From the NCBI GenBank assembly GCA_944323135.1, contig CALURI010000017.1:1-43810 (forward strand): 43,810 nt of DNA, read 5' to 3'. The translations under genes and the position numbers were made by a program. This document shows, one piece after another, positions 16,582 through 25,473 of this stretch (positions are counted from its first letter, which is position 1; every line of letters begins with the position of its first letter). This stretch comes from Candidatus Gastranaerophilales bacterium. Its GTDB lineage: Bacteria; Cyanobacteriota; Vampirovibrionia; Gastranaerophilales; Gastranaerophilaceae. The notes below the pieces were generated by a model that was given only the letters and a program-made list of their open reading frames with translations, did no database searches and had not been told where the DNA came from.

Positions 16582-18274
16582 TTTTATAAAAAAATATTCC
16601 ACATTTATATTAATTTCATTTATTACTTTAGTAGGTTTCATGCTAAGGCTTAAAATCGGTTTATGGGATTTGGCAAATGATGAGGTCGCAACAGTAGTAA
16701 CAGCTACACAAGAATTCCCTGCAGGAATTTTAAATGCGCTTATGACAAAAAACCTCCATGCGCCACTATTTTATTTTATTCTTCACTTTTGGATAAAATT
16801 GTTTGGAGAAAGCCCTGAAATCTTAAGATTATTACCGATTATACTTGGTACTCTTTGCATACCGTTAGCTTATATTTGCGGCAAAAATATATATTCAAAA
16901 TATGCAGGCTTAATAACTGCTACTATAGTATCCGTAAATTTCTTTATGATATCATATTCGCATTTTTGCAAATTTTATGCACTTTTGGAATTATTAGGAT
17001 TTCTGTCAATTTATTTTTTAATAAAATTAGATTTAAATACGAAATCATGCAAAAAATATTTATATTTACTTGCAATAACAAATGCAATGATTATTTACAC
17101 TTATGTAATCGGATTTTTGTTTGTGTTTATACAAATATTTGTTTATTTGTTATACAGAATTAAAATCAAACAAGATAAAGATATTAAATTTACAATACCT
17201 TATTTTACTACACTAATAATTCTAATACTGCCAGTTATACCTTTTATGATTAAAGTCATACAAAATACCCAAAGCTCAGTTTTCCCTACATTTGTTTGGT
17301 ATGAATTTGAACCCACACATATACAAACGGTAATTCTTTCATGGTTTTCTCCGGCACTTCATATAGCATTCAATAACGGAGCTAGAACTGATGCAACTCA
17401 AAGTTTTTATTCCACAAATTATTTATACCTTATTATATTTAACATAATACCATTATGCATAGCACTCACAGGTTTAATAAAGACTTTTTACAAAAAAGAT
17501 TTATGTAAATATATTTTATATATTTCACTACTTTTTGTACTGGCAGAACTTATAGGCACAATACTTGGCAAATTTGCATTTTGCGCAAGATATACAATAC
17601 TTTGTTTCCCTGGAATAATGTTAGCAGTCAGTTACGGATTAGCTCAAATAAATCCAACCTACCTTGCCTCATTATTAGTTATTGTTTATATGTACTGCAA
17701 TATTTTATTTCTAAATGCTCCCGTACTATCTGTCTATAATACAAACATATCTGAGATATTTAAAATGAGCAAAATTATGGATGAATTTCACCTGAAACAA
17801 AATGAATGCATAATTATACCAGTTCGGGGTTACTATTTTCAAAAATATTATGATACTTCTAAAATTAATTTTATTACTTATGATATAAATTACTCATTTA
17901 AAATTAATGATAAAAAAATTATTAATACAATATTCGATGAAAATGACGTTATTAAAAATAAAAAATTAACACCTTATGAGAAATTCGAGAATTACCTTGA
18001 TGATTATAAACCATCTAAAGCTACCGCAGAATATCTTAAATTAAACTGTATTAACAAATTAAATAAAGGTAACAGAGTTTTTTTGATTACATACAGATCG
18101 TATGATAGTGAAAATTTAAATATGGACTTAGAAAAATATAAAGATAATATTTACAAATTGCTGGCTAAAAAATTGAATTATGATATAGATAAAGTTCTTC
18201 AAAAGGATTTAACAAAAATCCAAACAATAGAAGTTTTAAACTTTAAAATTACAGAATATCAAAAAACAAAATAA
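16565..18274 (+). CDS. Membrane glycosyltransferase, GT39/PMT-ArnT superfamily
   Basis: A 569-aa integral membrane protein with about ten to twelve hydrophobic segments and a C-terminal soluble part from about residue 400. After the first segment comes the conserved acidic site (LWDLANDEVATV), then HAPLFYFILHFWIKLFGESPEILRLLP, typical of the dolichyl/undecaprenyl-phosphate sugar transferases (PMT_2, ArnT-like). It should transfer a sugar from a polyprenyl carrier to a lipid or protein acceptor on the outer face. It is translationally coupled to the epimerase. It converges with a second member of the superfamily 12 bases away. Confidence 0.82.
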   Translation: MKKFIDFIKKYSTFILISFITLVGFMLRLKIGLWDLANDEVATVVTATQEFPAGILNALMTKNLHAPLFYFILHFWIKLFGESPEILRLLPIILGTLCIPLAYICGKNIYSKYAGLITATIVSVNFFMISYSHFCKFYALLELLGFLSIYFLIKLDLNTKSCKKYLYLLAITNAMIIYTYVIGFLFVFIQIFVYLLYRIKIKQDKDIKFTIPYFTTLIILILPVIPFMIKVIQNTQSSVFPTFVWYEFEPTHIQTVILSWFSPALHIAFNNGARTDATQSFYSTNYLYLIIFNIIPLCIALTGLIKTFYKKDLCKYILYISLLFVLAELIGTILGKFAFCARYTILCFPGIMLAVSYGLAQINPTYLASLLVIVYMYCNILFLNAPVLSVYNTNISEIFKMSKIMDEFHLKQNECIIIPVRGYYFQKYYDTSKINFITYDINYSFKINDKKIINTIFDENDVIKNKKLTPYEKFENYLDDYKPSKATAEYLKLNCINKLNKGNRVFLITYRSYDSENLNMDLEKYKDNIYKLLAKKLNYDIDKVLQKDLTKIQTIEVLNFKITEYQKTK

Positions 18275-18286
18275 TATACCGGATAT

Positions 18287-19762
18287 TTATTCTTTTTCAA
18301 ATTTCATATACCAACCATATTTATTTTTATTTTTTATCCAGGGTGAAATAAAAAACTTATATTCTAAAATATTTGTATCAGCTAACAGTCTTCGTTTCAA
18401 TAGATAATTATAAGATTTACTATAATCTGATATTATGTAATAAGTTCCCGGAGAAATATTATTATATAGCTCATACCAATTTGTACTATCGAGAACATAA
18501 GAAGAACGTTTAACAGGGAAGAATTTACTATAATACATTTGAGAATTTTTAGACCCAGCAAAAATAACTACAGTTTTTTTATCATAAATTTTTTCAAAAT
18601 ACTCCCAAACATCACGAGCCACATCAGGTTTTAAAATCAAATCATCCAAAGCAGGAGGATTGGAAATAAAAAATCCTAAATAGAACATTACAGGTATAAA
18701 AAGGATTAAATTTATAATATCACTTTTAATAAATTTGAATAAAGAAAAAATAAAGAAAAGATTTATAATAAATGCAGGGAAAATAAATAACAACAACCTA
18801 TCTTCCGCAGGATACAAAGAATAATAACTGATTAAATATGTAACTATAAAAGGTACTGCAACTATAAAAAATAATTTTATATTTTTCTTTAGCATAACCG
18901 CACAAAAAACGACAAAAGCAACGCCAAAATACAAAAAATTAAAATTACTCTCTGAAAAAATTTGAGAAAAAAATATCTTTATATATTCAGCAAAATGTAA
19001 ACCAAATTCCTTATTCCAATAAGCATTCATATAAGACTTTGTATTAATATACAAAGGTAATGCAACTATTAACAGAATAAAAAATAGCGGAATACACATC
19101 ACAGACAAATAAATTAAAAATTCCTTCTTCTTTAAAGTAAAGAACAAATACACAAGATAAAAAGAAATTCCGGCAATAATAAAGCATGAAGAGTAAGAAA
19201 ACAAAGGGCAAAAACCAATAATAAGAAAAATTAAAATATTACGATAAAAATTTTCATTATTGAATTTTAAATTATATACAATATTCATGAGAATTACAGC
19301 TAACAACATCTCAAAAGAATATTGTTTAAACACACAAGAATAAAATATTGCTACCTTATTTAAAGCCAAAAATAAAGTTCCTAAAATATTCAACAACTTA
19401 TTTGCAAAAATAGAGTTTAATAAAACAGGGAATAAAAAAAGAGTTGTAATCCCAGAAACAAGCGGAAAAAACTTTAATAACATGTCCGAAAATTCAGCAT
19501 TGTAATTAAATTTAACCAAATTATAAATTAACTTTGAAAAAATAAGAAAAAAAGGAGGACAAACCTGATTACGATCTAAAGGTATAAAAAAGCCCAAATA
19601 AGAATGTCCCATCATATTTAATGCTAAATTTGCTTCATCATGGTGCATTCCGGGATTAAACAAATATAATTTGATTCTCAAAAAACAGCCAATTATGATT
19701 ATTAGCGCTAATATAATAAAATATACATAATTTGACAAACGCTGAATAAATATCTTATTCAC
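18287..19762 (-). CDS. Membrane glycosyltransferase, GT39/PMT-like, second member
   Basis: A 491-aa multi-spanning protein. The acidic site is in NPGMHHDEANLALN, after the first membrane segment. NQVCPPFFLIFSKLIYNLV and FPLVSGITTLFLFPVLL follow the PMT_2 pattern. The C-terminal 100 residues are soluble and end in a basic/aromatic tail. It shares the fold but little close sequence with the neighbouring transferase, so it probably has a different acceptor. Its start lies about 100 bases from divergent cutA. Confidence 0.78.
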   Translation of the reverse strand: MNKIFIQRLSNYVYFIILALIIIIGCFLRIKLYLFNPGMHHDEANLALNMMGHSYLGFFIPLDRNQVCPPFFLIFSKLIYNLVKFNYNAEFSDMLLKFFPLVSGITTLFLFPVLLNSIFANKLLNILGTLFLALNKVAIFYSCVFKQYSFEMLLAVILMNIVYNLKFNNENFYRNILIFLIIGFCPLFSYSSCFIIAGISFYLVYLFFTLKKKEFLIYLSVMCIPLFFILLIVALPLYINTKSYMNAYWNKEFGLHFAEYIKIFFSQIFSESNFNFLYFGVAFVVFCAVMLKKNIKLFFIVAVPFIVTYLISYYSLYPAEDRLLLFIFPAFIINLFFIFSLFKFIKSDIINLILFIPVMFYLGFFISNPPALDDLILKPDVARDVWEYFEKIYDKKTVVIFAGSKNSQMYYSKFFPVKRSSYVLDSTNWYELYNNISPGTYYIISDYSKSYNYLLKRRLLADTNILEYKFFISPWIKNKNKYGWYMKFEKE

Positions 19763-19848
19763 AATATCTGACTCTCAGGATTATCCTTTATAATAAAAAA
19801 GTATAACATTAAAGCAACATTATTTACAAATAAAGACAAATAAATTAA

Positions 19849-19861
19849 TATAATATAAACT
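19849..19861 (+). promoter_or_regulatory. -10 box placed for a leaderless cutA start
   Basis: TATAAT ends at 19854, and the cutA ATG begins eight bases later, so transcription should start at the codon or one base before it. No ribosome site is present upstream. Confidence 0.5.
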
Positions 19862-20179
19862 ATGACAAAATATATTATTATTTTATGCAACACAAATACA
19901 AAAGACAGTGCAGAAACAATTGCAACTTATCTTGTCAAAGAAGGACTTGCAGCCTGCGTCAACATAATTCCCAAACTAACTTCTATTTACAAATGGCAAA
20001 ATAAAATTGAAAAAGAAGAAGAATTTTTAATGCTTATAAAAACTAAAAAAGAATTATTTAACCAAATAAAAGAAAAAATTATCATTTTACATCCTTATGA
20101 AATCCCTGAAATTATATCAATTGATATTACGGAAGCTTCTTTCGATTATTTAAAATGGATAAATAAAAATACAATATAA
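19862..20179 (+). CDS. cutA: CutA1-family divalent cation tolerance protein
   Basis: A small trimeric cytoplasmic protein linked to copper and divalent metal tolerance; its true role is debated. The 105-aa sequence has the family blocks LVKEGLAACVNIIPKLTSIYKWQ, EEFLMLIKTKK and HPYEIPEIISIDI. The conserved Cys and the YEIPEI loop are intact. It is a single gene with a probable leaderless promoter. Confidence 0.93.
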   Translation: MTKYIIILCNTNTKDSAETIATYLVKEGLAACVNIIPKLTSIYKWQNKIEKEEEFLMLIKTKKELFNQIKEKIIILHPYEIPEIISIDITEASFDYLKWINKNTI

Positions 20180-20261
20180 AATTTATTTACATAAATTAAT
20201 ATAAATTACAAAGTGTAGCAAAAAATTTCATTTACCTACTTATTTATAGCAAAGGAGAAAA

Positions 20262-20783
20262 ATTATACTACCGATTAATTTAAATTTAAACAATACTTAC
20301 ACTAATCAATACAAAAAATATAATTATAAAAATACAAGTTTCGGCACAGCAATCCATCCGGCAAAAGATGACTTAATCACACGAATGCCGTTTAAAGCAA
20401 ACAAACTTGTAAAAAACATGGACAAGTTTATTGAAAATTATTGGACAGAAATAAAGAAAACAAAACAAGGATTTCACAATAAACCATACTATATTATTGC
20501 CGGCAAAAACAAAGAGGTAGCAACTCTAACACCTATTTATCAAGGACAAAAAAAATACATTCTATTTGAAGTTTCAAAAGGTGAAAATACAGAAAGAATT
20601 ATCATAAACAGAGAACACCCCGACATATTTAGATATGAAAAAATTGTAGAAACAGATTATGGAAACGCTACAATAAAATCTTTTAACAGTGAATATGAAA
20701 TAAATGATAGAATTGAAAGAAGAATCGGAGATTACATTGAACAATATTTCCCCAAAATATTATCCGATTCTACCAAAAAATAA
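20262..20783 (+). CDS. Hypothetical protein with apparent non-ATG start (ATT or ATA)
   Basis: The family is not recognised. The first ATG of this frame is at 20385, but it has no ribosome site, and the frame stays open upstream for about 40 codons. It runs into AAAGGAG at 20251-20257, followed by ATT (20262) and ATA (20265). Starting there adds LPINLNLNNTYT...NTSFGTAIHPAK, which carries the SFG motif seen near the N-terminus of several neighbours. The 173-aa product is soluble, Lys/Glu-rich, and has no catalytic signature. A true AUU or AUA start, or a mutated ATG, would both explain the layout. If the 20385 start were right it would be 132 aa. Confidence 0.55.
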   Translation: MILPINLNLNNTYTNQYKKYNYKNTSFGTAIHPAKDDLITRMPFKANKLVKNMDKFIENYWTEIKKTKQGFHNKPYYIIAGKNKEVATLTPIYQGQKKYILFEVSKGENTERIIINREHPDIFRYEKIVETDYGNATIKSFNSEYEINDRIERRIGDYIEQYFPKILSDSTKK

Positions 20784-20805
20784 AAATTTTTAATTTTTAG
20801 ACTTT

Positions 20806-21879
20806 TTATTTTGTTATTAATTTTATCTTATTTCCCATATAAGCTTTAATTTCATTATTATAGCCTACAAGCATATTATTAAAATTTGAACCGTTTTTCT
20901 TACATTCGGCTCGTAATAGCTGAATGCCTTTATTATACAACTGTTGCGCCGTATTTATATTACTTTGCGGAATTCTTCCTTTATAAATTTTTGTGGCAAG
21001 AGAAATATCAAATATTCGGCGTTTACATAAACCGCTCATATCCTTTCCTGTCTTATTTGATTTAGTGTAAGTCATTTTATTTATAGCCGCTTCATATTTT
21101 CCTGTTTTTAATGTATATACAAGTCCAGGAGTTTTTGTGATTACATCAATTCCTTTATTGAAAGACATATCAAGAAGAGCCTCTTTTATCGGCTGGGGAA
21201 GCTTGTCATAGTTATTTTTCCCACCCATTACAGAATAGAGATTTTCTTCGGTTTTTAAAAGATCTTTCGTTAATAACTCACAAACTTGTGCATTAGACAA
21301 TTTCAGAGGATCTCCTTTTTTTACGACATGACCTATTCCGATTGTTTTAACACCAGCATCATCAACGTATGCAGTGTTATGAAATTTGAAATCTCCTAAT
21401 TTAGATGAATCCTCTGCACGTTTCAATTTTTTTATAAAGTCGTTACTTACACCCATCGCTTTTGCGACATCTGACAAATTTTTTATATTTTTAACTTTTC
21501 TTGCTGGCGGGATTTTTAAAACTTTACCTGCTCTAATCTTTTTTGCGGAATCTTTATCCAGAGAATTTGCATCTAACAAACTGCACTCTTCAACACCATA
21601 TTTTTTAGCGACATCAGCTACAGTATCTCCTGCTTTCACCTTATAATAAGGATTTTTAACAGATGAAATATAACGCGAACGAACAGCTTCAATATATAAT
21701 TGTTCATCTGATTTTGAACCTGTCATACTTATTTCATGTTTATAAGATTTTCTCTTTACATTAGCGAACACAGCCCCCTTATTTGTTTTTTTATTTGACA
21801 CAGGGGGATTAGAATTTTCAGACATAACTGATTTAATACTATTTGTGATATAATTCCAAAAATTAGTTAAAAAATCCAT
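20806..21879 (-). CDS. LysM domain plus GH24 lysozyme (endolysin-like muramidase)
   Basis: Cuts the glycan strand of peptidoglycan. After a basic Ser/Asn-rich N-terminus, residues 77-123 form a LysM cell-wall-binding domain (YYKVKAGDTVADVAKKYGV...GKVLKIP). A GH24 domain follows (about 150-300), with the catalytic Glu in FIKKLKRAED, then AYVDDAGVKTIGIGHV (Asp/Thr of the triad and the GxGH turn), and DMSFNKG. No Sec signal peptide is visible, and neither holin nor phage genes adjoin. It lies 13 bases after the LysM-amidase gene, so the two hydrolases form an operon that attacks glycan and peptide linkages. Confidence 0.88.
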   Translation of the reverse strand: MDFLTNFWNYITNSIKSVMSENSNPPVSNKKTNKGAVFANVKRKSYKHEISMTGSKSDEQLYIEAVRSRYISSVKNPYYKVKAGDTVADVAKKYGVEECSLLDANSLDKDSAKKIRAGKVLKIPPARKVKNIKNLSDVAKAMGVSNDFIKKLKRAEDSSKLGDFKFHNTAYVDDAGVKTIGIGHVVKKGDPLKLSNAQVCELLTKDLLKTEENLYSVMGGKNNYDKLPQPIKEALLDMSFNKGIDVITKTPGLVYTLKTGKYEAAINKMTYTKSNKTGKDMSGLCKRRIFDISLATKIYKGRIPQSNINTAQQLYNKGIQLLRAECKKNGSNFNNMLVGYNNEIKAYMGNKIKLITK

Positions 21880-21892
21880 TACTAATAAATCC

Positions 21893-23749
21893 TTATTTTA
21901 AACCTAAATATTCATCCAAACCGTCAATTAACTTATTTATAAATCTATTTTGAAAGTTTAATGAATCCAAATTCTGAGATTTTGAGCCATTAACATATTC
22001 AACCTCAACGAGAACAGATGGGATATCCTCGCTTTGATGAAGGACCTGTAATCCTTTTTTAGGGACATTCCAGTTTCTTTCAGATGAAGTTGCTTTAATC
22101 CAATCATCTTTATTCAAATTAGAAGTAAGAGAATCTGCTAATTTTGTATCATCAATAAAATTGGAATCATAACAAACTCCGGTTCCGGACATTCCTGGTT
22201 GAGAATCAGCATGCAAAGAGACAAAAACAATATCTGTTTTACTGTATTTTTTAGAAGTTTTTTCTCCTGCCTCAAGTCTGTTTATTAGATTTGAAACAGA
22301 TTTTTTATCGGATATAGTTTGAGAATGCCCGCTTGTTATAACAACAGCATAACCTTTTTCTCTTAGTTTATTTGCTGTATTTTCGGCATATATATTCATT
22401 TTTTCATATTCTAAAAGCGGTGCATATTTACCATTACCTTTTTTAATAAAGCTATATGAACCTGTATCAAAATATCCAGTTCTCGAACTATAACCGCCAT
22501 GACCGGCATTCAAAATTACAACCGTACCATTTGGAGTAGTTGTAGGTTTCAAAAATGCAGATTCAGCAGTAACTATTTCGCCATTGCTTACAATAGGTGC
22601 CGGAATTCGTTTTATCGGGGTTAAATCTAAATCATTCTCATTATAAGCAATATTATTATCCTTACAATATTGTTTAAAATTATTCTTAGCTTCATTTTGT
22701 GCAGAATTTATTGCATCTTTCTGAAGTTGTTTAGCTGTATATTTTCCGTCTTTTTTGCTTAAACTTATTTTAGTTTCAGGCGATGCTGATTGAACAGTAT
22801 AATTATTTGTAATTATTTGTCCTTGAGGGACTTCTTTTTTCAACATATCATTTATAATAGAATCGAGTTTTTCAGTATCGACCATTCCGAAAGAATCAAA
22901 TTGATAATTAAGTTCCTCTAAAAATTTATCTCTTTCAACAGCCGGAATACTTTTTGCTTCAGCCAAAGCATCATAAATATGCATAACTGCAGCTTTTCTC
23001 GAATCCTGACTACTTGTTATTTCGCTCGTAATTCTATTAATTAAAGAACGTCCGTCATTAGCTTTTGAATACTCTTGCAAGACTTCAGAAACATTTTTAG
23101 GATTAACTTCCATAAGCATATCGTCAAATACTTTTTTACCGACAGCACCCCAAGTATCATTTGCTTCTTTTTCAAGCTTATCTGCAATCTCTTTTGGTGT
23201 AAAAGAAGAACCCCACTGAATATTATTAATTGGTAAAGCTCCAATTAAAGCACCTTCAATTACGCTACTATATTTTTCATTATCTTTCGCTAAATCAGTT
23301 AAAAATTCACTCTTTTCAATGTTTGCTGATTTTACAGAATTTTTACTTCCTGAATCTTTTTTGGAATTTTCTTCAAGCCTATAAGATTTTACATAAAATT
23401 CCTCATTTTTTTTGGCTTTATACTCATTATAAGGTTTGGGAATTTTATTCAATTTACAAAATTCTTCAAGTGTCATATTATATTTTTTGGCAAGAGCATA
23501 GATTCCCTTACCTTCAGGAACTTTATCCATAGGAAGAGGAACTTTTGTTCCTTTTTTTATAACACTGCTTTTTACCCCTGTCCACTGCATAAATTCTTCA
23601 TTGGACATCCCTAACATTTTTGCATAATGCGAAACAGGAGTATCCTTTGGAGGGATAATAAATTTTGGACGAGCATTTTTATTTGAATTAACTGATCCAA
23701 ATTTTTGTTTTTGAATTTTTAAAGTTTCAGGAACAAAGTTCTGTCCCAT
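21893..23749 (-). CDS. LysM repeats plus N-acetylmuramoyl-L-alanine amidase (Amidase_3)
   Basis: Zinc amidase that releases stem peptides from peptidoglycan. LysM-like repeats are at about residues 35-75 and 82-118 (GIYALAKKYNMTLEEFCKLNKI). A long helical linker of about 250 residues follows. The catalytic domain is at about 405-616: ILNAGHGGYS (zinc His), LEYEKMN (zinc Glu), VSLHADSQPG (zinc His) and VLVEVEYVNG (catalytic Glu). GAGGAAATT precedes the ATG. No Sec signal peptide is present. The N-terminus instead has QKQKFGSVNSN, similar to the Phe-Gly motif of other proteins here. It precedes the GH24 gene in one operon. Confidence 0.88.
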   Translation of the reverse strand: MGQNFVPETLKIQKQKFGSVNSNKNARPKFIIPPKDTPVSHYAKMLGMSNEEFMQWTGVKSSVIKKGTKVPLPMDKVPEGKGIYALAKKYNMTLEEFCKLNKIPKPYNEYKAKKNEEFYVKSYRLEENSKKDSGSKNSVKSANIEKSEFLTDLAKDNEKYSSVIEGALIGALPINNIQWGSSFTPKEIADKLEKEANDTWGAVGKKVFDDMLMEVNPKNVSEVLQEYSKANDGRSLINRITSEITSSQDSRKAAVMHIYDALAEAKSIPAVERDKFLEELNYQFDSFGMVDTEKLDSIINDMLKKEVPQGQIITNNYTVQSASPETKISLSKKDGKYTAKQLQKDAINSAQNEAKNNFKQYCKDNNIAYNENDLDLTPIKRIPAPIVSNGEIVTAESAFLKPTTTPNGTVVILNAGHGGYSSRTGYFDTGSYSFIKKGNGKYAPLLEYEKMNIYAENTANKLREKGYAVVITSGHSQTISDKKSVSNLINRLEAGEKTSKKYSKTDIVFVSLHADSQPGMSGTGVCYDSNFIDDTKLADSLTSNLNKDDWIKATSSERNWNVPKKGLQVLHQSEDIPSVLVEVEYVNGSKSQNLDSLNFQNRFINKLIDGLDEYLGLK

Positions 23750-23861
23750 AATAATTTCCTCATAAATCTTCTACACAAAATTGTTATCGGTAAAAAAAAC
23801 TTAAAACTTTAAAAGTAATAATACAAATGATAAAAAAGTTTACAAAAAGTTTACATATAAT

Positions 23862-25151
23862 TTATAAAAAAATATTTTTTATCTTCGAATTCTCTGAAAT
23901 ATAATCTGCAACATTAAATTTCTTTTTTATTGAATTATAAGTCATTCTTCGAATTTTACCGGTAACAGGGAAATCACTGAAAGCTCTGTCATGTAAACCT
24001 GCTATTGACCACAATATCCCAACATATCCGTTTGTCGACGGAGAATCATAAGAATATTTATCATTTAAATATATAGCATTATCGATAGCTGTTTGAGGGC
24101 TTTTTGACCATTCCAAAATCTTTTTTGCCCAGTACATTCTCAAATATCCATGAATTCCGCCGTCATTTATCAACTGAATTTGAGCTGAATTCCAGAGATT
24201 ATCATGTGTTTTTGCGGACTCTAAATCTCTTAAATCGTAATAATAAGCCCTTAAATCATCTTTATGCTCATTCAATGAATTTCTTGCCCATAATGGGACA
24301 CAATCATAAGTTCTGTAATTTTTACAATAAAGACAAAAATTATCAGCTAATTCTTTACGCACAATCAATTCTTCTAAAAAAGCTTCTTTATTAAAATTAT
24401 CAACACCTGATTTTATAATCTCTAGAGCAACCCGCTGTGAAGAAATAAAACCTAAATTCAAATATTTTGACAAACCTGATTGAATATTCTCCGTAGGATT
24501 ATTCTTTAATTCAGCATAATGAGGGAGTTTGTTTTTAATAAAATTATCTAAGACAAAATCAGCTTCATTCCAGACATCAGTAAAATTAACAAACTCAGTT
24601 AAGAACGGAAAAATCTTCGAATAAACCTTTCTTCGAATAGTTGCTGCGCTATATTCCTGTTTATCAGACAAAAACCTTGCCGGAATAATATTATGACTGT
24701 CAATTTCGTAAATCTTAAAATCAGCATAAAAAAAATAATCCCTATTTAATAATGGATTAAAATCAAAAATTAACAATGATATGTCAAGTTTTGAAAGAAA
24801 TTGAATAATGTCTGTTTCATCAACAATTTTAAAATCAAAATTTAATTTAACAAAAATTTTTTTTACTTCATTTATTTGTTTATCAACAAAATTTTGTTTT
24901 AGTATATATTCATAAATCGGTCTTGAACAAATAATTTTGAGACGAAAATTAAGTTCCTGCGACTTTTGAATAGCAAATTGCAACGCAAAATTATCTCTTA
25001 TTCTTATTTCTCGCTCCATTAAATATACAATAGAGCCATTTTTTATTTTCTTATGATTAAACTCAAAAATTCTCAGCGGATTAACAAAACTTTCAATAGA
25101 AAACCCAGAAGAAATATACTTTAATAAATTGTTTTTAACGATTTTCGACAT
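23862..25151 (-). CDS. phr: Class II CPD photolyase
   Basis: Light-driven repair of cyclobutane pyrimidine dimers with FAD. The class II signatures run through the protein: VYLMEREIRIRDNFALQFA at the start, EELIVRKELADNFC, then DLESAKTHDNLWNSAQIQL, GYLRMYWAKKILEWSKSP, IYLNDKYSYDSPSTNGYVG and WSIAGLHDRAF. The usual DGRDPNG reads DSPSTNG, a local change beside the flavin-binding block. The 429-aa length is normal. Presence of a photolyase is unexpected if the host lives in the gut. Confidence 0.93.
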   Translation of the reverse strand: MSKIVKNNLLKYISSGFSIESFVNPLRIFEFNHKKIKNGSIVYLMEREIRIRDNFALQFAIQKSQELNFRLKIICSRPIYEYILKQNFVDKQINEVKKIFVKLNFDFKIVDETDIIQFLSKLDISLLIFDFNPLLNRDYFFYADFKIYEIDSHNIIPARFLSDKQEYSAATIRRKVYSKIFPFLTEFVNFTDVWNEADFVLDNFIKNKLPHYAELKNNPTENIQSGLSKYLNLGFISSQRVALEIIKSGVDNFNKEAFLEELIVRKELADNFCLYCKNYRTYDCVPLWARNSLNEHKDDLRAYYYDLRDLESAKTHDNLWNSAQIQLINDGGIHGYLRMYWAKKILEWSKSPQTAIDNAIYLNDKYSYDSPSTNGYVGILWSIAGLHDRAFSDFPVTGKIRRMTYNSIKKKFNVADYISENSKIKNIFL

Positions 25152-25473
25152 TTATTAAAAATAATAAAAACACATAAACTCCACATCGCAAATATTACTA
25201 AACTTTTTTCCAGTTTGAATAAATACAAAAGTATATGCTGTTAACCAAACTTGTGTAAGATTTTAATAAAACAACAATCACAAATCAAAAATAAAATCTT
25301 TTTCAAATTTACTAACAAGCAAAAACAAACAATCAATAAATTTGAAACAACAGCACAAAAAAGTAAAATAATTTTTTTCAGAAAGCATTTCTGATGATAT
25401 AAGTTTATAGTAGCTACAATGAACAAAGGAAATTTTACTTGCAAAAAATAAAATTTTCCTGCTATAAATAGAT
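25152..25473. other. Gene-free divergent spacer with promoters
   Basis: No convincing coding frame is seen; overlapping minus-strand frames here are low-complexity Phe/Leu/Ile products without ribosome sites. The right end has TGCTATAAA at 25460-25468, an extended -10 element placed five bases before the ATG of the next gene. An imperfect inverted repeat (AGGAAATTTTA against TAAAATTTTCCT) lies just upstream of it at about 25426-25460. Confidence 0.5.

Noticed and set aside
16855..17163. 102-codon plus-strand frame inside the GT39-like gene
   Set aside because: Same-strand shadow rich in Cys, Ile and Phe, fully inside a gene with clear membrane topology.
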